A DNA stretch of 64,000 nt from NCBI RefSeq assembly GCF_028682395.1, contig NZ_JANHLC010000001.1, positions 1,073,821 to 1,137,820 on the forward strand, given 5' to 3'. The notes beneath the pieces were generated by a model that did not search any database, was not told the origin of the DNA, and saw nothing but the letters and a program-made list of their open reading frames with translations. How positions within the stretch are numbered: position 1 is the first letter of the stretch; each line of letters begins with the position of its first letter. Of this stretch, positions 46,278 to 55,641 are shown piece by piece. A program made the position numbers and the translations under genes. This stretch comes from Pseudomonas putida (GTDB taxonomy: Bacteria; Pseudomonadota; Gammaproteobacteria; Pseudomonadales; Pseudomonadaceae).

Positions 46278-47498
46278 TTAGCCTTTCAGCAATTCAACCA
46301 AGCGGTAAGCCTGAGTACTCATTTCAAAATGCTCATCAAAGTAGCGCCGAGCAGATTGACCCATCACATCTCGTTGCTCCTGATCAAGGCTGTGCATCTG
46401 CAGAATCGCGCTGACTAACGGCAATACCTGCTCTGCATCACAGGTTAGACCAGCCCCGGACTCCTGAACAATACGCGCGCCCTCACCATTCAAGCTTGCA
46501 ATAATAGGTCTTCCTGCAGCCAGGTATGCCTGAATTTTGCTTGGTATGGTTTGGGAAAAAATAGGGTCATCATTGAGTGAGACCAAGAGCGCAGATGAAC
46601 GAGCAAAAATTTCAGCCATCTGATTTACGGGAAAACGTCCAGGCAAGATAAGGTTTTCAAGACCAAAAGCATTTTTTTGCTCCTGCAACCAGCTTAAGCG
46701 ACTACCACTGCCGATCAGTACAAGACGGATCTCGCTCATACTTCGAAGATGAAGAGCCGCCTGGACAATCGTATCCAATGCTTGCGCAGTTCCAAGATTA
46801 CCTGCGAACACAACGCAAAAACCGCTCTGCAAGACTGATGAAAGCTCCTCAGGTATAGGCTCATTTACTTGAAATGACTTACTGTCCACTGAATTTGGAT
46901 AATAGACGATCTTATCTAGCGATGCATAATTCGAAACAGGATCAATAAAGGCTTTAGACTGAACGAGTAAACGATCGGAACAAGCATAAATACTTCGAAC
47001 CATGCCACCCACTAGCTTTAGAGCATAACGGTTCTTCACAAACCCTGTTGCCAACAAACTTTGCGGCCACAGGTCCTGAATCCATACAGCCAAATAAGCA
47101 CGCTTTAACAATTTTAGCAAAATAGCCGGAATTGCTTGAGTTATAGGCGACACAGCAAATACGAGTATTGCATCTATCTTTCGCTTTCTCAGAAGCCACG
47201 GAAAAAAAACCAACCCAGCCAAGACAAATGATATGTAGTTAAGGATAAGGTTTTTGGCGCCTCCATTTCCACGCGGCCATAGAGGGACCCTCACGACGTC
47301 GACACAATCTAGATAACGCTCGCGCTGAAGTCCTCCAACTCGATAACCAGGAAAAATCTTACCATCTGGATAGTTTGGCTTACCTGTAGCCACGACTACT
47401 TCATGGCCTTGCGCGACAAGGTTCTTCACTAAGTCATTAATGATGAAGCTTTCAGGAAAAAAATACTGAGAAAGTACAAGTATTTTCAAAGGAGTCAC
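46278..47498 (-). CDS. GT4 glycosyltransferase, WbuB-like
   Basis: A 406-residue cytosolic glycosyltransferase of the GT-B fold. N-terminal KILVLSQYFFPESFIINDLV and GKPNYPDG are typical of the WbuB/WbjE group. The C-terminal domain shows VFAGNLGTAQALDTIV, a nucleotide-sugar region PSKIQAYLAAGRPIIA, and a GEGARIVQESGAG acceptor segment. WbuB-type enzymes are usually found with FnlABC/WbjBCD and transfer L-FucNAc, so this is the likely user of the UDP-L-FucNAc made downstream. The start is GTG 47498, which overlaps the upstream stop. Confidence 0.88.
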   Translation of the reverse strand: MTPLKILVLSQYFFPESFIINDLVKNLVAQGHEVVVATGKPNYPDGKIFPGYRVGGLQRERYLDCVDVVRVPLWPRGNGGAKNLILNYISFVLAGLVFFPWLLRKRKIDAILVFAVSPITQAIPAILLKLLKRAYLAVWIQDLWPQSLLATGFVKNRYALKLVGGMVRSIYACSDRLLVQSKAFIDPVSNYASLDKIVYYPNSVDSKSFQVNEPIPEELSSVLQSGFCVVFAGNLGTAQALDTIVQAALHLRSMSEIRLVLIGSGSRLSWLQEQKNAFGLENLILPGRFPVNQMAEIFARSSALLVSLNDDPIFSQTIPSKIQAYLAAGRPIIASLNGEGARIVQESGAGLTCDAEQVLPLVSAILQMHSLDQEQRDVMGQSARRYFDEHFEMSTQAYRLVELLKG

Positions 47499-48652
47499 AT
47501 TCTATTATCTAAGGATCTATTATCACTCTGCAGCTCTTTATACAACTGCAATATATTTTGCGTAAGCCCATCCCACGTATAACTTTTCAATACCACTTCG
47601 CGCAAGTTACTTCCCTTGCGAGCTAGCAACTCTGGATCGCTAAGTAACGCCTGAAGCCCGCTAGCCAATGCATCATCATTAACGCTAACAACTAGCCCTC
47701 CACCAACACGCTCTACTTCATCAAATCCACATTGGTCGGTCAGCAGCACAGGGGTACCTCGTAGGCCTGCCTCAAGAGCAACAAGAGACATTGCCTCCTG
47801 ACGCGAAGGCACTACTAACAAGTCAGCGGCTGCTAACGCGTCCTCTTTATCCTGCCCTGACAAATACCCTGTAAATATTACTCGATGCGACAAACCGTTC
47901 GCCTTTGTGTTTGAGCGCAATGACGGTCCAAGCTCTGAATCTGGGCCTGCGAAAACAAGCTGGCAAGTAGGGAACATTATAGAAATTTTAGCAAAAGCAC
48001 TTAAAAGTAAATCAGGCCCTTTAATTGGACTCAATCGCCCCAAAAATAGCAGAATGCAATTTGACTCCAATCCATACCGCGCTCGAAAATTGTCCGGCAT
48101 TGGTACCAGACTATGATCTGGGTGAATTCCATTTGGCAGTAGGACTATTTTGGATCGATCAATGCCATAATCTACAAATTGCTTACACTCAAGCTCCGTC
48201 ACTGCAATGCAACGTGATGCACCCTTTACAATTCGGACACCAATAATAAAATTATATAGCTTTTTTAGGAGAGCTGACCGACCAAATATAATCAACGATC
48301 CAGCAGAGCAATAGACATACGGCTTGCCCAAGCGCAAAGCAAAGAAACATACAACGGCCCCTAACACACTCCAATGGCCCGTAACATGAACTAAATCCGT
48401 ATCCCTCACCAAAGATTGTATTTCTCTAAGACAAAGTTTCGGGAGTAAAAACCGCTTAAACAGGGTTGGAACTGCAATCAGATTAATGTTCTTCAGCTCG
48501 GCTCTACGACGCTCACCAAGTCCATAATCCGTGCATAAAATTGTACATTCCTCGCCAGCTCGCTGTAATGCCATAGCTAGCTGAAAAGTTCTTTCTGCAG
48601 TGCCGCCGCCGACAGAGGGATCAATACAGTCAGATACGTGTAGGACTTTCAA
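47495..48652 (-). CDS. GT4 glycosyltransferase
   Basis: A 385-residue GT-B fold enzyme. The N-terminus VLHVSDCIDPSVGGGTAERT holds the acceptor-domain glycine motif; the C-terminal half has LLFLGRLSPIKGPDLLLSAF, VFAGPDSELG and the EAMSLVALEAGLRGTPVL motif with the paired acidic residues. The start is a TTG (48652), whose Shine-Dalgarno AAGGA lies in the end of the upstream gene; TTGA overlaps that gene's stop. Sugar specificity unknown. Confidence 0.87.
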   Translation of the reverse strand: MKVLHVSDCIDPSVGGGTAERTFQLAMALQRAGEECTILCTDYGLGERRRAELKNINLIAVPTLFKRFLLPKLCLREIQSLVRDTDLVHVTGHWSVLGAVVCFFALRLGKPYVYCSAGSLIIFGRSALLKKLYNFIIGVRIVKGASRCIAVTELECKQFVDYGIDRSKIVLLPNGIHPDHSLVPMPDNFRARYGLESNCILLFLGRLSPIKGPDLLLSAFAKISIMFPTCQLVFAGPDSELGPSLRSNTKANGLSHRVIFTGYLSGQDKEDALAAADLLVVPSRQEAMSLVALEAGLRGTPVLLTDQCGFDEVERVGGGLVVSVNDDALASGLQALLSDPELLARKGSNLREVVLKSYTWDGLTQNILQLYKELQSDNRSLDNRM

Positions 48653-49593
48653 TTTTTTATCCTTCGGGCAACATAATTTGCACCAAATTTTTCCAGTTCG
48701 CCCTCAAAATTTCCTGAAAAAAAGAATCCCCATTCATTAAGTTTTGCTTCATCAAATATTAATTCAGGATTAGACTGAGACCGGCCAATTAAATACAATA
48801 GAATAGATAAAATCCTGCTCGGCAGTTGAAAATTAGCCTTAGGAATGTTAACACCCATAGCCTTGCCGAGAATAAATTCAACTGACTGGTAGTTATTACT
48901 CGGTTCTTCATCCTCCGAAACAAAGAAGACGTTAGAATCCAACTTCCTATCTAAAAACGCTAAAAAGCAGATCGCAGATACGACCTTATGTATGCTGACT
49001 AAGTGCATGTTCCGTTTGCCATGCAAAAATCTGAGTACAGTTCGATACCAGCCTGGCTTATCAAGGATTACGCTACAAAGCTTGCGTAAATTTTCACTTC
49101 CATGACCAAATACAGCTGTTGGGCGGATGACACCATAGTCTACCTCACCCGCGAATACTTCTTGAAAAATCCGTTCTGCCTGGCACTTTCTATGCTCATA
49201 GAGCGTCGCAGGGTGTAGCGCGGATTGCTCGTCAACAACCTTACTCCGGGTGATACCTACAACCATAGCAGTACTTATATGCAGCACCCTCTTAACTCCT
49301 GCGTCGCGAGCGGCTAGCGCTAGGTTGTGAACCGCAAGAGTGAAGTCTCCGTCAGATGCAGCTTCATTAACATGCACAAGATTTATAAGAATATCAGCAT
49401 CTTTCAAAAACGGATCAAGCGATATCCTATTAAACAAATCACCTTCATATAACTCAATATCAAGACCACAATTAAAATCTTGGCTCCTACTAAGAGCCCG
49501 AACACTCTTACACCGACCAAAAAGTGCAGGAATCAAATTACTTCCAATAAACCCTCGCGCACCGGCTACGCATACGATTGGTAAATGTTTCAT
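48649..49593 (-). CDS. NAD-dependent epimerase/dehydratase family protein
   Basis: A 314-residue extended SDR. NAD binding by IVCVAGARGFIGSNLIPALF is clear. The usual Y-x3-K is seen as YEHRKCQAE with STAMVVG before it, so catalysis is plausible. It is probably one step of a nucleotide-sugar pathway or reduces a keto intermediate made elsewhere in the cluster. The substrate is not readable. ATG 49593; a 118-bp gap separates it from the GT2 gene upstream. Confidence 0.8.
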   Translation of the reverse strand: MKHLPIVCVAGARGFIGSNLIPALFGRCKSVRALSRSQDFNCGLDIELYEGDLFNRISLDPFLKDADILINLVHVNEAASDGDFTLAVHNLALAARDAGVKRVLHISTAMVVGITRSKVVDEQSALHPATLYEHRKCQAERIFQEVFAGEVDYGVIRPTAVFGHGSENLRKLCSVILDKPGWYRTVLRFLHGKRNMHLVSIHKVVSAICFLAFLDRKLDSNVFFVSEDEEPSNNYQSVEFILGKAMGVNIPKANFQLPSRILSILLYLIGRSQSNPELIFDEAKLNEWGFFFSGNFEGELEKFGANYVARRIKN

Positions 49594-49711
49594 ACTCAGG
49601 CTCTCTGCGTAGCACTCAATAGTCTTACATTAAATATCATAACGCATGACATATGCACTAACACCAATCAAGTTAACTGGCGCACAACGGCTTCATCCAG
49701 AATTATATTAA

Positions 49712-50842
49712 TCATTTCAAACGACTCTTAATAAACAGAGATGCTGCGTATACATCATGAACACCATAAACTTTGGCATCACGAACTATCCCACCATATA
49801 AATATAGTTTAGCTCTATTGAGAACACGCTCAATTAACCGAAAAAACTTGAAAACCTCGAACTTGAATGATTTTTTTTCTACGCTAAGCCCATGAATATT
49901 AGACATCTCATTTACTGCTTTGCAAACGCCCTCCATCGTACGTGAGTTGGCACTCGAAAGAGCTGAGCGCAGCATATTTTCAAAATTCACGGAGTAATCA
50001 ACTACCTTGTCAGGAAATCGCTCTGCAAACTGAGAGAATGCTTCTGCCATGTAAATCTCGAGAGAGCCACAGCAAATATAATCCCGATGAAATTCAATCG
50101 TGTTTTCTAAAAGAAACTTATCGGACTCATCCGACTTGCCAGTAGGATCAATTCCCGAGACCCCATTACTCTTTCCAGAAGCACCGCCGATGGTGAAAGG
50201 TCTCAAGGAAAAAGCGTAATAATCAATACAGAAAGCAGTAGCAAAGGCAGAATACGCATCGGGCGTAATAGAGTTGAAATAAGTTCCGTGAGAGCGGGCC
50301 TTATCGATAACAGACTTATGTACAAATCCATGATAGAGCTTTGGCATATCAAATGTATAAACATCTTTAAAGTTCAAGCATCTCTCTATCCAGCGAGCTG
50401 AGCTCCTGAGTTCCACATGCTTATAGGAAGAGCCCCACTTCAAGAAATTTTGCCTTGCTGGATCAGGAAAGTTTGGCCAACAATATTCTGCATTCTGCCC
50501 TGAGATTGCCAATACTTTATATCTTCTTTGAATCTCAGCAACATATTCGATACACCCAGGGATAAGAGCATCGTCATCACCAATAAACATAACAAATCCC
50601 GCATCAACATGTGAAAGCGAGAACTCGAAATTTTCGGCCATGCTGACCCGCTTATCGGGTTTTATATACTCGACACCATAATGAAGGTACTTAGCAACAA
50701 CTTCCTCTGTGTTATCACTGCTACAGTTGTCGCTTACGATAATTCTGAAATTTTTATATGACTGTTCAACACATGATTTAATTGCAAAATCAAGAGTTTC
50801 AGCTCGATCCCTAGTAGGAATAATTACTGTGAATTTCTCCAA
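49712..50842 (-). CDS. GT2 glycosyltransferase
   Basis: A 376-residue GT-A fold enzyme. The first 110 residues hold the family nucleotide-binding features: IIPTRDRAETLDFAIKSCVEQ, IIVSDNCSSDNTEEV, and the metal-binding IGDDDALIPG. The long C-terminal part is unlike common GT2 enzymes and may bind the acceptor. The start is a TTG (50842) directly after the flippase stop; its ribosome site AGGGG lies in the last codons of the flippase gene, so expression is likely coupled. Confidence 0.87.
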   Translation of the reverse strand: MEKFTVIIPTRDRAETLDFAIKSCVEQSYKNFRIIVSDNCSSDNTEEVVAKYLHYGVEYIKPDKRVSMAENFEFSLSHVDAGFVMFIGDDDALIPGCIEYVAEIQRRYKVLAISGQNAEYCWPNFPDPARQNFLKWGSSYKHVELRSSARWIERCLNFKDVYTFDMPKLYHGFVHKSVIDKARSHGTYFNSITPDAYSAFATAFCIDYYAFSLRPFTIGGASGKSNGVSGIDPTGKSDESDKFLLENTIEFHRDYICCGSLEIYMAEAFSQFAERFPDKVVDYSVNFENMLRSALSSANSRTMEGVCKAVNEMSNIHGLSVEKKSFKFEVFKFFRLIERVLNRAKLYLYGGIVRDAKVYGVHDVYAASLFIKSRLK

Positions 50843-52345
50843 CTACTTCCCCTCGATTTTTTCTGAAATTTTATCAAGCGACCATCTTCGGATTGACGGC
50901 AGAGCAAAAGCAACAAAAAAAATGCATATCAACAAAGAAACAAATAACCTGGCAAGATCGAAAAATAACGCTCCAGAAAAAGTCATAACACCATAAGCGA
51001 TACTGACACCGAAAAGACCGCCCATAACTGGAAAAATCACCGCGTCACGGTACCAATGGATTTTACTCTCCTTCAATAGCCACTTATACATCATATGAAT
51101 ATTGACCAAAAAAAGCATAACATTTAGGAAAACCCACGAACTCGCGGCCCCTAAGCCACCCCATTTGTTAGTAACAAACCAAAGAAAAGGTACAAAAAAT
51201 AGCACTGCACCTAGGTTTTGGTAGAGCGCAAATTTAGTCCAGCCGTGAGCTATCTGAAAAACATACGGTATAGTCATCAAGCCATTTACCGTATTACCAA
51301 TCACTAAAAGACTAAAGACAAGCGCAGACTTCTCAACAAGACTAGAGTCGCCTGTCCATAATAAAAGTATAGGCGTTGAAAATACGCTGAGGATCAATGC
51401 GATAGGAATTATAAAAAGAGCAATAAGCTGACAACCCTGGTTGTAGGTGCGGCTTAACTCTTCACTTTTGCCCGCGCTTATAACTTGTGAGAAACGTGGA
51501 AGATATGCGTTGAAGAAAGGACCTACCAGCTTGAATATTGCAGCTGCGATAGTAGAGGCAAACACATAGTAGCCAAACTCTTGAAGGTCAAGAATTCGGC
51601 TTAAAATTATTTTATCCAGTTGAGTCAGTATTGTTGATAGCGCTGCAATGCCCGTCATACCGAGAGCAAATCGCCAAACGTCGCTTAGCACATCGTTTGA
51701 AAATCTACCTTTCCCTCTTGGCAGGCAATACCATAATGCAAGCTTCATAATAAAAACTTGAGTTATCGCTACAACCAACTGCCAATAAAAATAAACTTCA
51801 ATAGTAGGCTTTATAAATAATAAAGCAATTAATGCACCAACATTTTGAAACGCAGCAAAAAAAATCACAATACTATTGAGGAGAACCTGTCGCTGCAGGC
51901 CATTAAGCCCACCTGTATATAATGTCACTGGCCAACGAAGACCTATTACAACCGCCATGAGCATAAGAGCGCGTGTAATAGTTCCCTGATCGATTGATTT
52001 AGGACTGAGCCAGTGGTGCGAAATGTAATAGGACAATGAAAGCACGACCACAATAATCGCGATACTGCCTACCCAATATAAGCACTCCAACGTTTTAGCA
52101 GTATCTATCATACGCTGCCGGCTTTCAACAGAGCCTCCGAGCCGAGCCAGTTCTCGACTTAGCGTTTGAGACAACCCCAGATCTAAGATGGCAAATGTTG
52201 CTTGAAGAGAGATAAACACACCGACAAGCGCGTACGCTTCGACGCCCATCAACTTTATGTAAGCGGGAATAAAAGCAATAGCCATCAGCGCAGACCAAGC
52301 ACTGCCTGACAAATTGGCTAACACATTTAGCTTAACGCCCCTCAT
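50843..52345 (-). CDS. O-unit flippase (Wzx)
   Basis: A 500-residue inner-membrane protein of the MATE/polysaccharide-transporter superfamily with 12-14 spans, starting LNVLANLSGSAWSALMAIAF and containing DLGLSQTLSRELARLGG near residue 60, a common mark of Wzx proteins. It should move the undecaprenyl-linked repeat unit to the periplasmic face. It is a complete flippase, separate from the flippase-like half of the 827-aa protein in the same cluster. AT-rich. Confidence 0.9.
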   Translation of the reverse strand: MRGVKLNVLANLSGSAWSALMAIAFIPAYIKLMGVEAYALVGVFISLQATFAILDLGLSQTLSRELARLGGSVESRQRMIDTAKTLECLYWVGSIAIIVVVLSLSYYISHHWLSPKSIDQGTITRALMLMAVVIGLRWPVTLYTGGLNGLQRQVLLNSIVIFFAAFQNVGALIALLFIKPTIEVYFYWQLVVAITQVFIMKLALWYCLPRGKGRFSNDVLSDVWRFALGMTGIAALSTILTQLDKIILSRILDLQEFGYYVFASTIAAAIFKLVGPFFNAYLPRFSQVISAGKSEELSRTYNQGCQLIALFIIPIALILSVFSTPILLLWTGDSSLVEKSALVFSLLVIGNTVNGLMTIPYVFQIAHGWTKFALYQNLGAVLFFVPFLWFVTNKWGGLGAASSWVFLNVMLFLVNIHMMYKWLLKESKIHWYRDAVIFPVMGGLFGVSIAYGVMTFSGALFFDLARLFVSLLICIFFVAFALPSIRRWSLDKISEKIEGK

Positions 52346-52360
52346 TAAAATAATCTCTTA

Positions 52361-53026
52361 TCAAAATCTGAAAAAATCGGTAATTATTTTTCTTTTCATA
52401 GGTTTAAAACAAAGCGAGTTACCAACTCCAGAAAATACGATATTGCTTTCCGGAACACATTTATTCACGACGCTTACGCCTTGAGAAATTACGACCTCCT
52501 TTCCTACTTCGCATCGGCCAATAATAGCCGAATTGGGGTACATGATGACCCCTTCACCCAAACTAGGCGCTACTCCATGATTTTTTCCAACAGTAGAATT
52601 TTGATAAATCACGAAATAGTTAGAATACTTTGCTTTAGAAAGAACGATCCCCGTAGAATGCCCAATAAAAAAAATATCCGGCATAGCTATCTCAAAAAAC
52701 AAATCAATCCCATTTAAATGCTTATTTAGCAAGAAAAGCTTAGTTGCTGTTTCAATATCTTTCGACTCTTGCCATATTGTATTAGACAAGAAATATAGAA
52801 AAGTACAGTACTGCGACGAATGCAGATAATCAAAAACCCCTGGAGTCCAGGTCTTTACTGCATTTATGCATACCGCAAGCCGCGCTAAAGCACTATCCAA
52901 ATATCGGTCAATTAGCGCATAGGTACTTGTTGCCCTGCCATCCGGGCATAAATTTGAAATCTGAGTTACCACATAACTTACAAGCGACACTCTGTCTAAG
53001 TTGTGCGCAATCAAAAGTTTATTCAT
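52361..53026 (-). CDS. Left-handed beta-helix (serine acetyltransferase-like) protein
   Basis: A 221-residue protein. The N-terminal half is helical, as in CysE-type enzymes. The C-terminal half has hexapeptide repeats (GVIMYPNSAIIGRCEVGKEV, then ISQGVSVVNKCVP), building a left-handed beta-helix. FIGHSTGIVLSKAKYSNYFV gives a plausible acetyl-CoA-binding start. A role in acetylating a sugar or repeat unit fits the place, but a true serine acetyltransferase cannot be excluded. ATG 53026 overlaps the upstream SDR stop by 8 bp. Confidence 0.8.
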   Translation of the reverse strand: MNKLLIAHNLDRVSLVSYVVTQISNLCPDGRATSTYALIDRYLDSALARLAVCINAVKTWTPGVFDYLHSSQYCTFLYFLSNTIWQESKDIETATKLFLLNKHLNGIDLFFEIAMPDIFFIGHSTGIVLSKAKYSNYFVIYQNSTVGKNHGVAPSLGEGVIMYPNSAIIGRCEVGKEVVISQGVSVVNKCVPESNIVFSGVGNSLCFKPMKRKIITDFFRF

Positions 53027-53867
53027 ATTCTTCTGCCAGCATCTTTAACTTCTGATTATCGCCCCAGAACGCCATCGGCTCATATTTTGAATAAGGATAA
53101 TAACCAAAACAAGGTCTAATATTGGCCTTTTTATTAAAAATATAATCTTCAACTAGACTCCGAATCGATATCGGTGCGCCGCTGCATACATTGACGGCGC
53201 CATCACACTCGGGGTTCTCTAAGAGCATGACAAGTAGTTCTGCCACCTTTTCTACAGGCAGGTAGTCTCGCAATTGCTCGCCCGGAGACATATTAAAAAT
53301 CTCTTCGCCCGATCTTATTGCACCGTCAAGCTGGGCTAGTAGACTTTTGGAGTTCTGGCCCGCGCCATAGGTATAAAACAGACGCGCCCATTGCAGCACA
53401 AACGGTGAAGTTTTCTTTAATTCATCAAGATATTTATGCAAACTATCTTTCGCCAATGCATAAGCATTTTCCGGACGAGGGTACATAGCTTCCGTTAAAC
53501 AACCGTCTCGCATTCCATATTCAAAGCATGTGCCCGAGATGAGTAGGTGTTTGTGGTTCGCATCTATTAGTTTTTTTAGAAATCGATAATCCGCAGGAAG
53601 TGTTTTCTCAAAATGATAAGGGGCATCATAGTTGGGCAACCCTGGCCACGCCAGGTGTACGATCGCATCAGCACCTTCGAACAAATCAATATTCAAATCC
53701 GGGTCATGTAGATCACACTGCACGAATGTAACCGTATCAGGCCAATCTAAAGAATTGGCGACTTCGGCCCTCCGCGCAACGGCTATTACAGAGTGCCCTC
53801 TCTCGAGCAACCTCAAAACAACATGCCGCCCGATAAAGCCAGTCGCACCGGTCACTAATACTTTCAT
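53019..53867 (-). CDS. NAD(P)-dependent SDR, possible NDP-4-keto-sugar reductase
   Basis: A 282-residue extended SDR starting MKVLVTGATGFIGRHVVLRL. The active-site tyrosine and lysine lie in the YALAKDSLHK segment, with SGTCFEYG before it. It lies directly after the sugar C-methyltransferase in the rfbF-rfbG-epimerase-methyltransferase set, so the expected role is reduction of the 4-keto group after methylation. ATG overlaps the methyltransferase stop. Confidence 0.82.
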   Translation of the reverse strand: MKVLVTGATGFIGRHVVLRLLERGHSVIAVARRAEVANSLDWPDTVTFVQCDLHDPDLNIDLFEGADAIVHLAWPGLPNYDAPYHFEKTLPADYRFLKKLIDANHKHLLISGTCFEYGMRDGCLTEAMYPRPENAYALAKDSLHKYLDELKKTSPFVLQWARLFYTYGAGQNSKSLLAQLDGAIRSGEEIFNMSPGEQLRDYLPVEKVAELLVMLLENPECDGAVNVCSGAPISIRSLVEDYIFNKKANIRPCFGYYPYSKYEPMAFWGDNQKLKMLAEEYE

Positions 53868-55093
53868 GCTATGTATCGCACTTCAGGAACAGCCACAACA
53901 AACCGCCCTCCCCACGAGACGATAAGTTCACCGTATTGAGCTGCTACTTCCTTTGAAATATTCCAAGGTAGGATAACAACAATATCAGGCTGAGTTTCTT
54001 CAAGTACCTTTGGCGACATAACAGAAATATGACTACCTGGAAGAAGCTTACCCTGCTTAGAAGGAGCGGCATCGCATACATAAGCTACCAAATCACTTTT
54101 GACACCGGCGTAATTTAATAACGTATTGCCTTTCGCGGCAGCGCCATACGCCACAACCTTTTTCCCCGTACGTTTTTGCTCGAGAAGAAAACTAAGCAAC
54201 CCATTTTTAACTTCATCCGCTCGCGCTTGAAAGCCCTTATAAATATCCAAGCTTTGAAGTCCAAACTGCGCCTCAGCGTTCAAAACATTGGCAACACTAG
54301 GGCTTTCACTACGCAGGTCTTCTTGATGGCAACCATACACTCGCAGACTGCCGCCGTGGGTCGAAAGCTCTTCGACATCTGCGACGCGCAGACCCGCCAA
54401 GGCAAAGATCCGTTTGACGGTATGAAGAGACAGATATGAAAAGTGCTCGTGGTAAACCGTATCAAACTGAGTGTGTTCGATAAGACGCATCAGATGCGGA
54501 AACTCGAGAGTGATGGTACCCCCCGGTTTCAACGCAGCTTTCAGACCCCGCGTGAAATCATTGATATCCGGTACGTGGGCAAAGACGTTATTGCCCGCGA
54601 TAAGGTCAGCCTGACGCCCCTGTTCTGCCAGCTGCCGGCCTAGGGACTCACCAAAGAACTCGCGCAAAACGGGAACGCCCAGAGCTTCAGCCGCCGCCGC
54701 AGTGCTCGCTGTCGGCTCGATGCCGAGACACGGGATATTCGCAGCCACGAAGTTCTTCAGAAGATAGCCATCGTTGGAGGCGACTTCGATCACAAAACTA
54801 TCTGCTCCCAATCCAAGCCGCTCAGTCATCTTCCTGGAATATGCAGCAGCATGTTCCAACCAACTGGTGGAGGTCGATGAGAAGTAGGCGTAGTCCTTGG
54901 AAAAGAACAGATCTGCCTGCGCATAGTCTTCGGTCTGCACCAGCCAACACTTGTCACAGACCTTGAGCTTGAGCGGAAAATAGGTTTCAGGCGCACTCAG
55001 TTCAGCTTCACTGAGATAAGCGTTAGAAGGCGGAGCGAAACCTAAATCAAGAAATGTGTGCTCAAGTGGTGTGAGGCAATGACGACAATTCAT
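53864..55093 (-). CDS. NDP-sugar C-methyltransferase
   Basis: A 409-residue SAM-dependent enzyme with the three-part layout of TylC3/NovU-type sugar C-methyltransferases. The N-terminal zinc-binding region has CRHC at residues 3-6 and CDKC further on. The central SAM-binding domain has VIEVASNDGYLLKNF near residue 100 and the YHEHFSYLS active-site stretch. The C-terminal domain begins KKVVAYGAAAKGNTLLNY. It probably adds a methyl group next to the 4-keto of the CDP-6-deoxy sugar made by RfbG; whether at C-3 or C-5 cannot be told. GC content is higher here than in the genes downstream. Confidence 0.9.
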   Translation of the reverse strand: MNCRHCLTPLEHTFLDLGFAPPSNAYLSEAELSAPETYFPLKLKVCDKCWLVQTEDYAQADLFFSKDYAYFSSTSTSWLEHAAAYSRKMTERLGLGADSFVIEVASNDGYLLKNFVAANIPCLGIEPTASTAAAAEALGVPVLREFFGESLGRQLAEQGRQADLIAGNNVFAHVPDINDFTRGLKAALKPGGTITLEFPHLMRLIEHTQFDTVYHEHFSYLSLHTVKRIFALAGLRVADVEELSTHGGSLRVYGCHQEDLRSESPSVANVLNAEAQFGLQSLDIYKGFQARADEVKNGLLSFLLEQKRTGKKVVAYGAAAKGNTLLNYAGVKSDLVAYVCDAAPSKQGKLLPGSHISVMSPKVLEETQPDIVVILPWNISKEVAAQYGELIVSWGGRFVVAVPEVRYIA

Positions 55094-55641
55094 ACATAAA
55101 GTCCGGCGAAGTCGGTGGAGAGCAAAGCGTGCTGCTTATCGCGCTCGGAGAGGTCTGTAACAGGCAGTGGCCAGGCTATATCAAGCCGCGGATCGTCGTA
55201 GCGTAACGCACCTTCGGCCTTTGGCTCATAGAACGCGGTATGCAGATAAAGTAGCTCACTCTGAGCTTCCAGAACCTGAAAACCATGGGCGCAGCCTTGG
55301 GGAATGACAAACATGCGTCCAGACTCAGGAGTCAGCTCTTCTGCATGCCAATGCAGGAACGTTTCAGAGCCAGCCCGCAGATCGACCACCACGTCCCAAA
55401 CCCGCCCTTTCAGGCAGCGGACCATTTTCATTTCTGCATGGGGTGCGTACTGAAAATGCATGCCACGAACAGCACCAAGAGATGCCGTTCGCGAATGGTT
55501 TACTTGCACAATATGCTGTTGGCCCAAGACCTGTGCCAGAGACTGCTCACAAAACAAGCGAGCGAACGCCCCCCGGTTATCCTGAAATGGTTGATTCTCA
55601 ACCACTACAACTCCGGCGATCGGGGTTTGACGAATATTCAT
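55090..55641 (-). CDS. dTDP-4-dehydrorhamnose 3,5-epimerase-like protein
   Basis: A 183-residue cupin-fold protein of the RmlC family, with QPFQDNRGAFARLFCEQSL, the catalytic histidine in MHFQYAPHAEMK, VRCLKGRVWDVVVDLR and IPQGCAHGFQVL. RmlC proteins epimerise C-3 and/or C-5 of 4-keto-6-deoxy sugars. Its place behind CDP-glucose 4,6-dehydratase suggests a CDP-linked substrate. ATG 55641 overlaps the rfbG stop by ATGA; a longer frame to 55659 is inside rfbG. Confidence 0.9.
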   Translation of the reverse strand: MNIRQTPIAGVVVVENQPFQDNRGAFARLFCEQSLAQVLGQQHIVQVNHSRTASLGAVRGMHFQYAPHAEMKMVRCLKGRVWDVVVDLRAGSETFLHWHAEELTPESGRMFVIPQGCAHGFQVLEAQSELLYLHTAFYEPKAEGALRYDDPRLDIAWPLPVTDLSERDKQHALLSTDFAGLYV

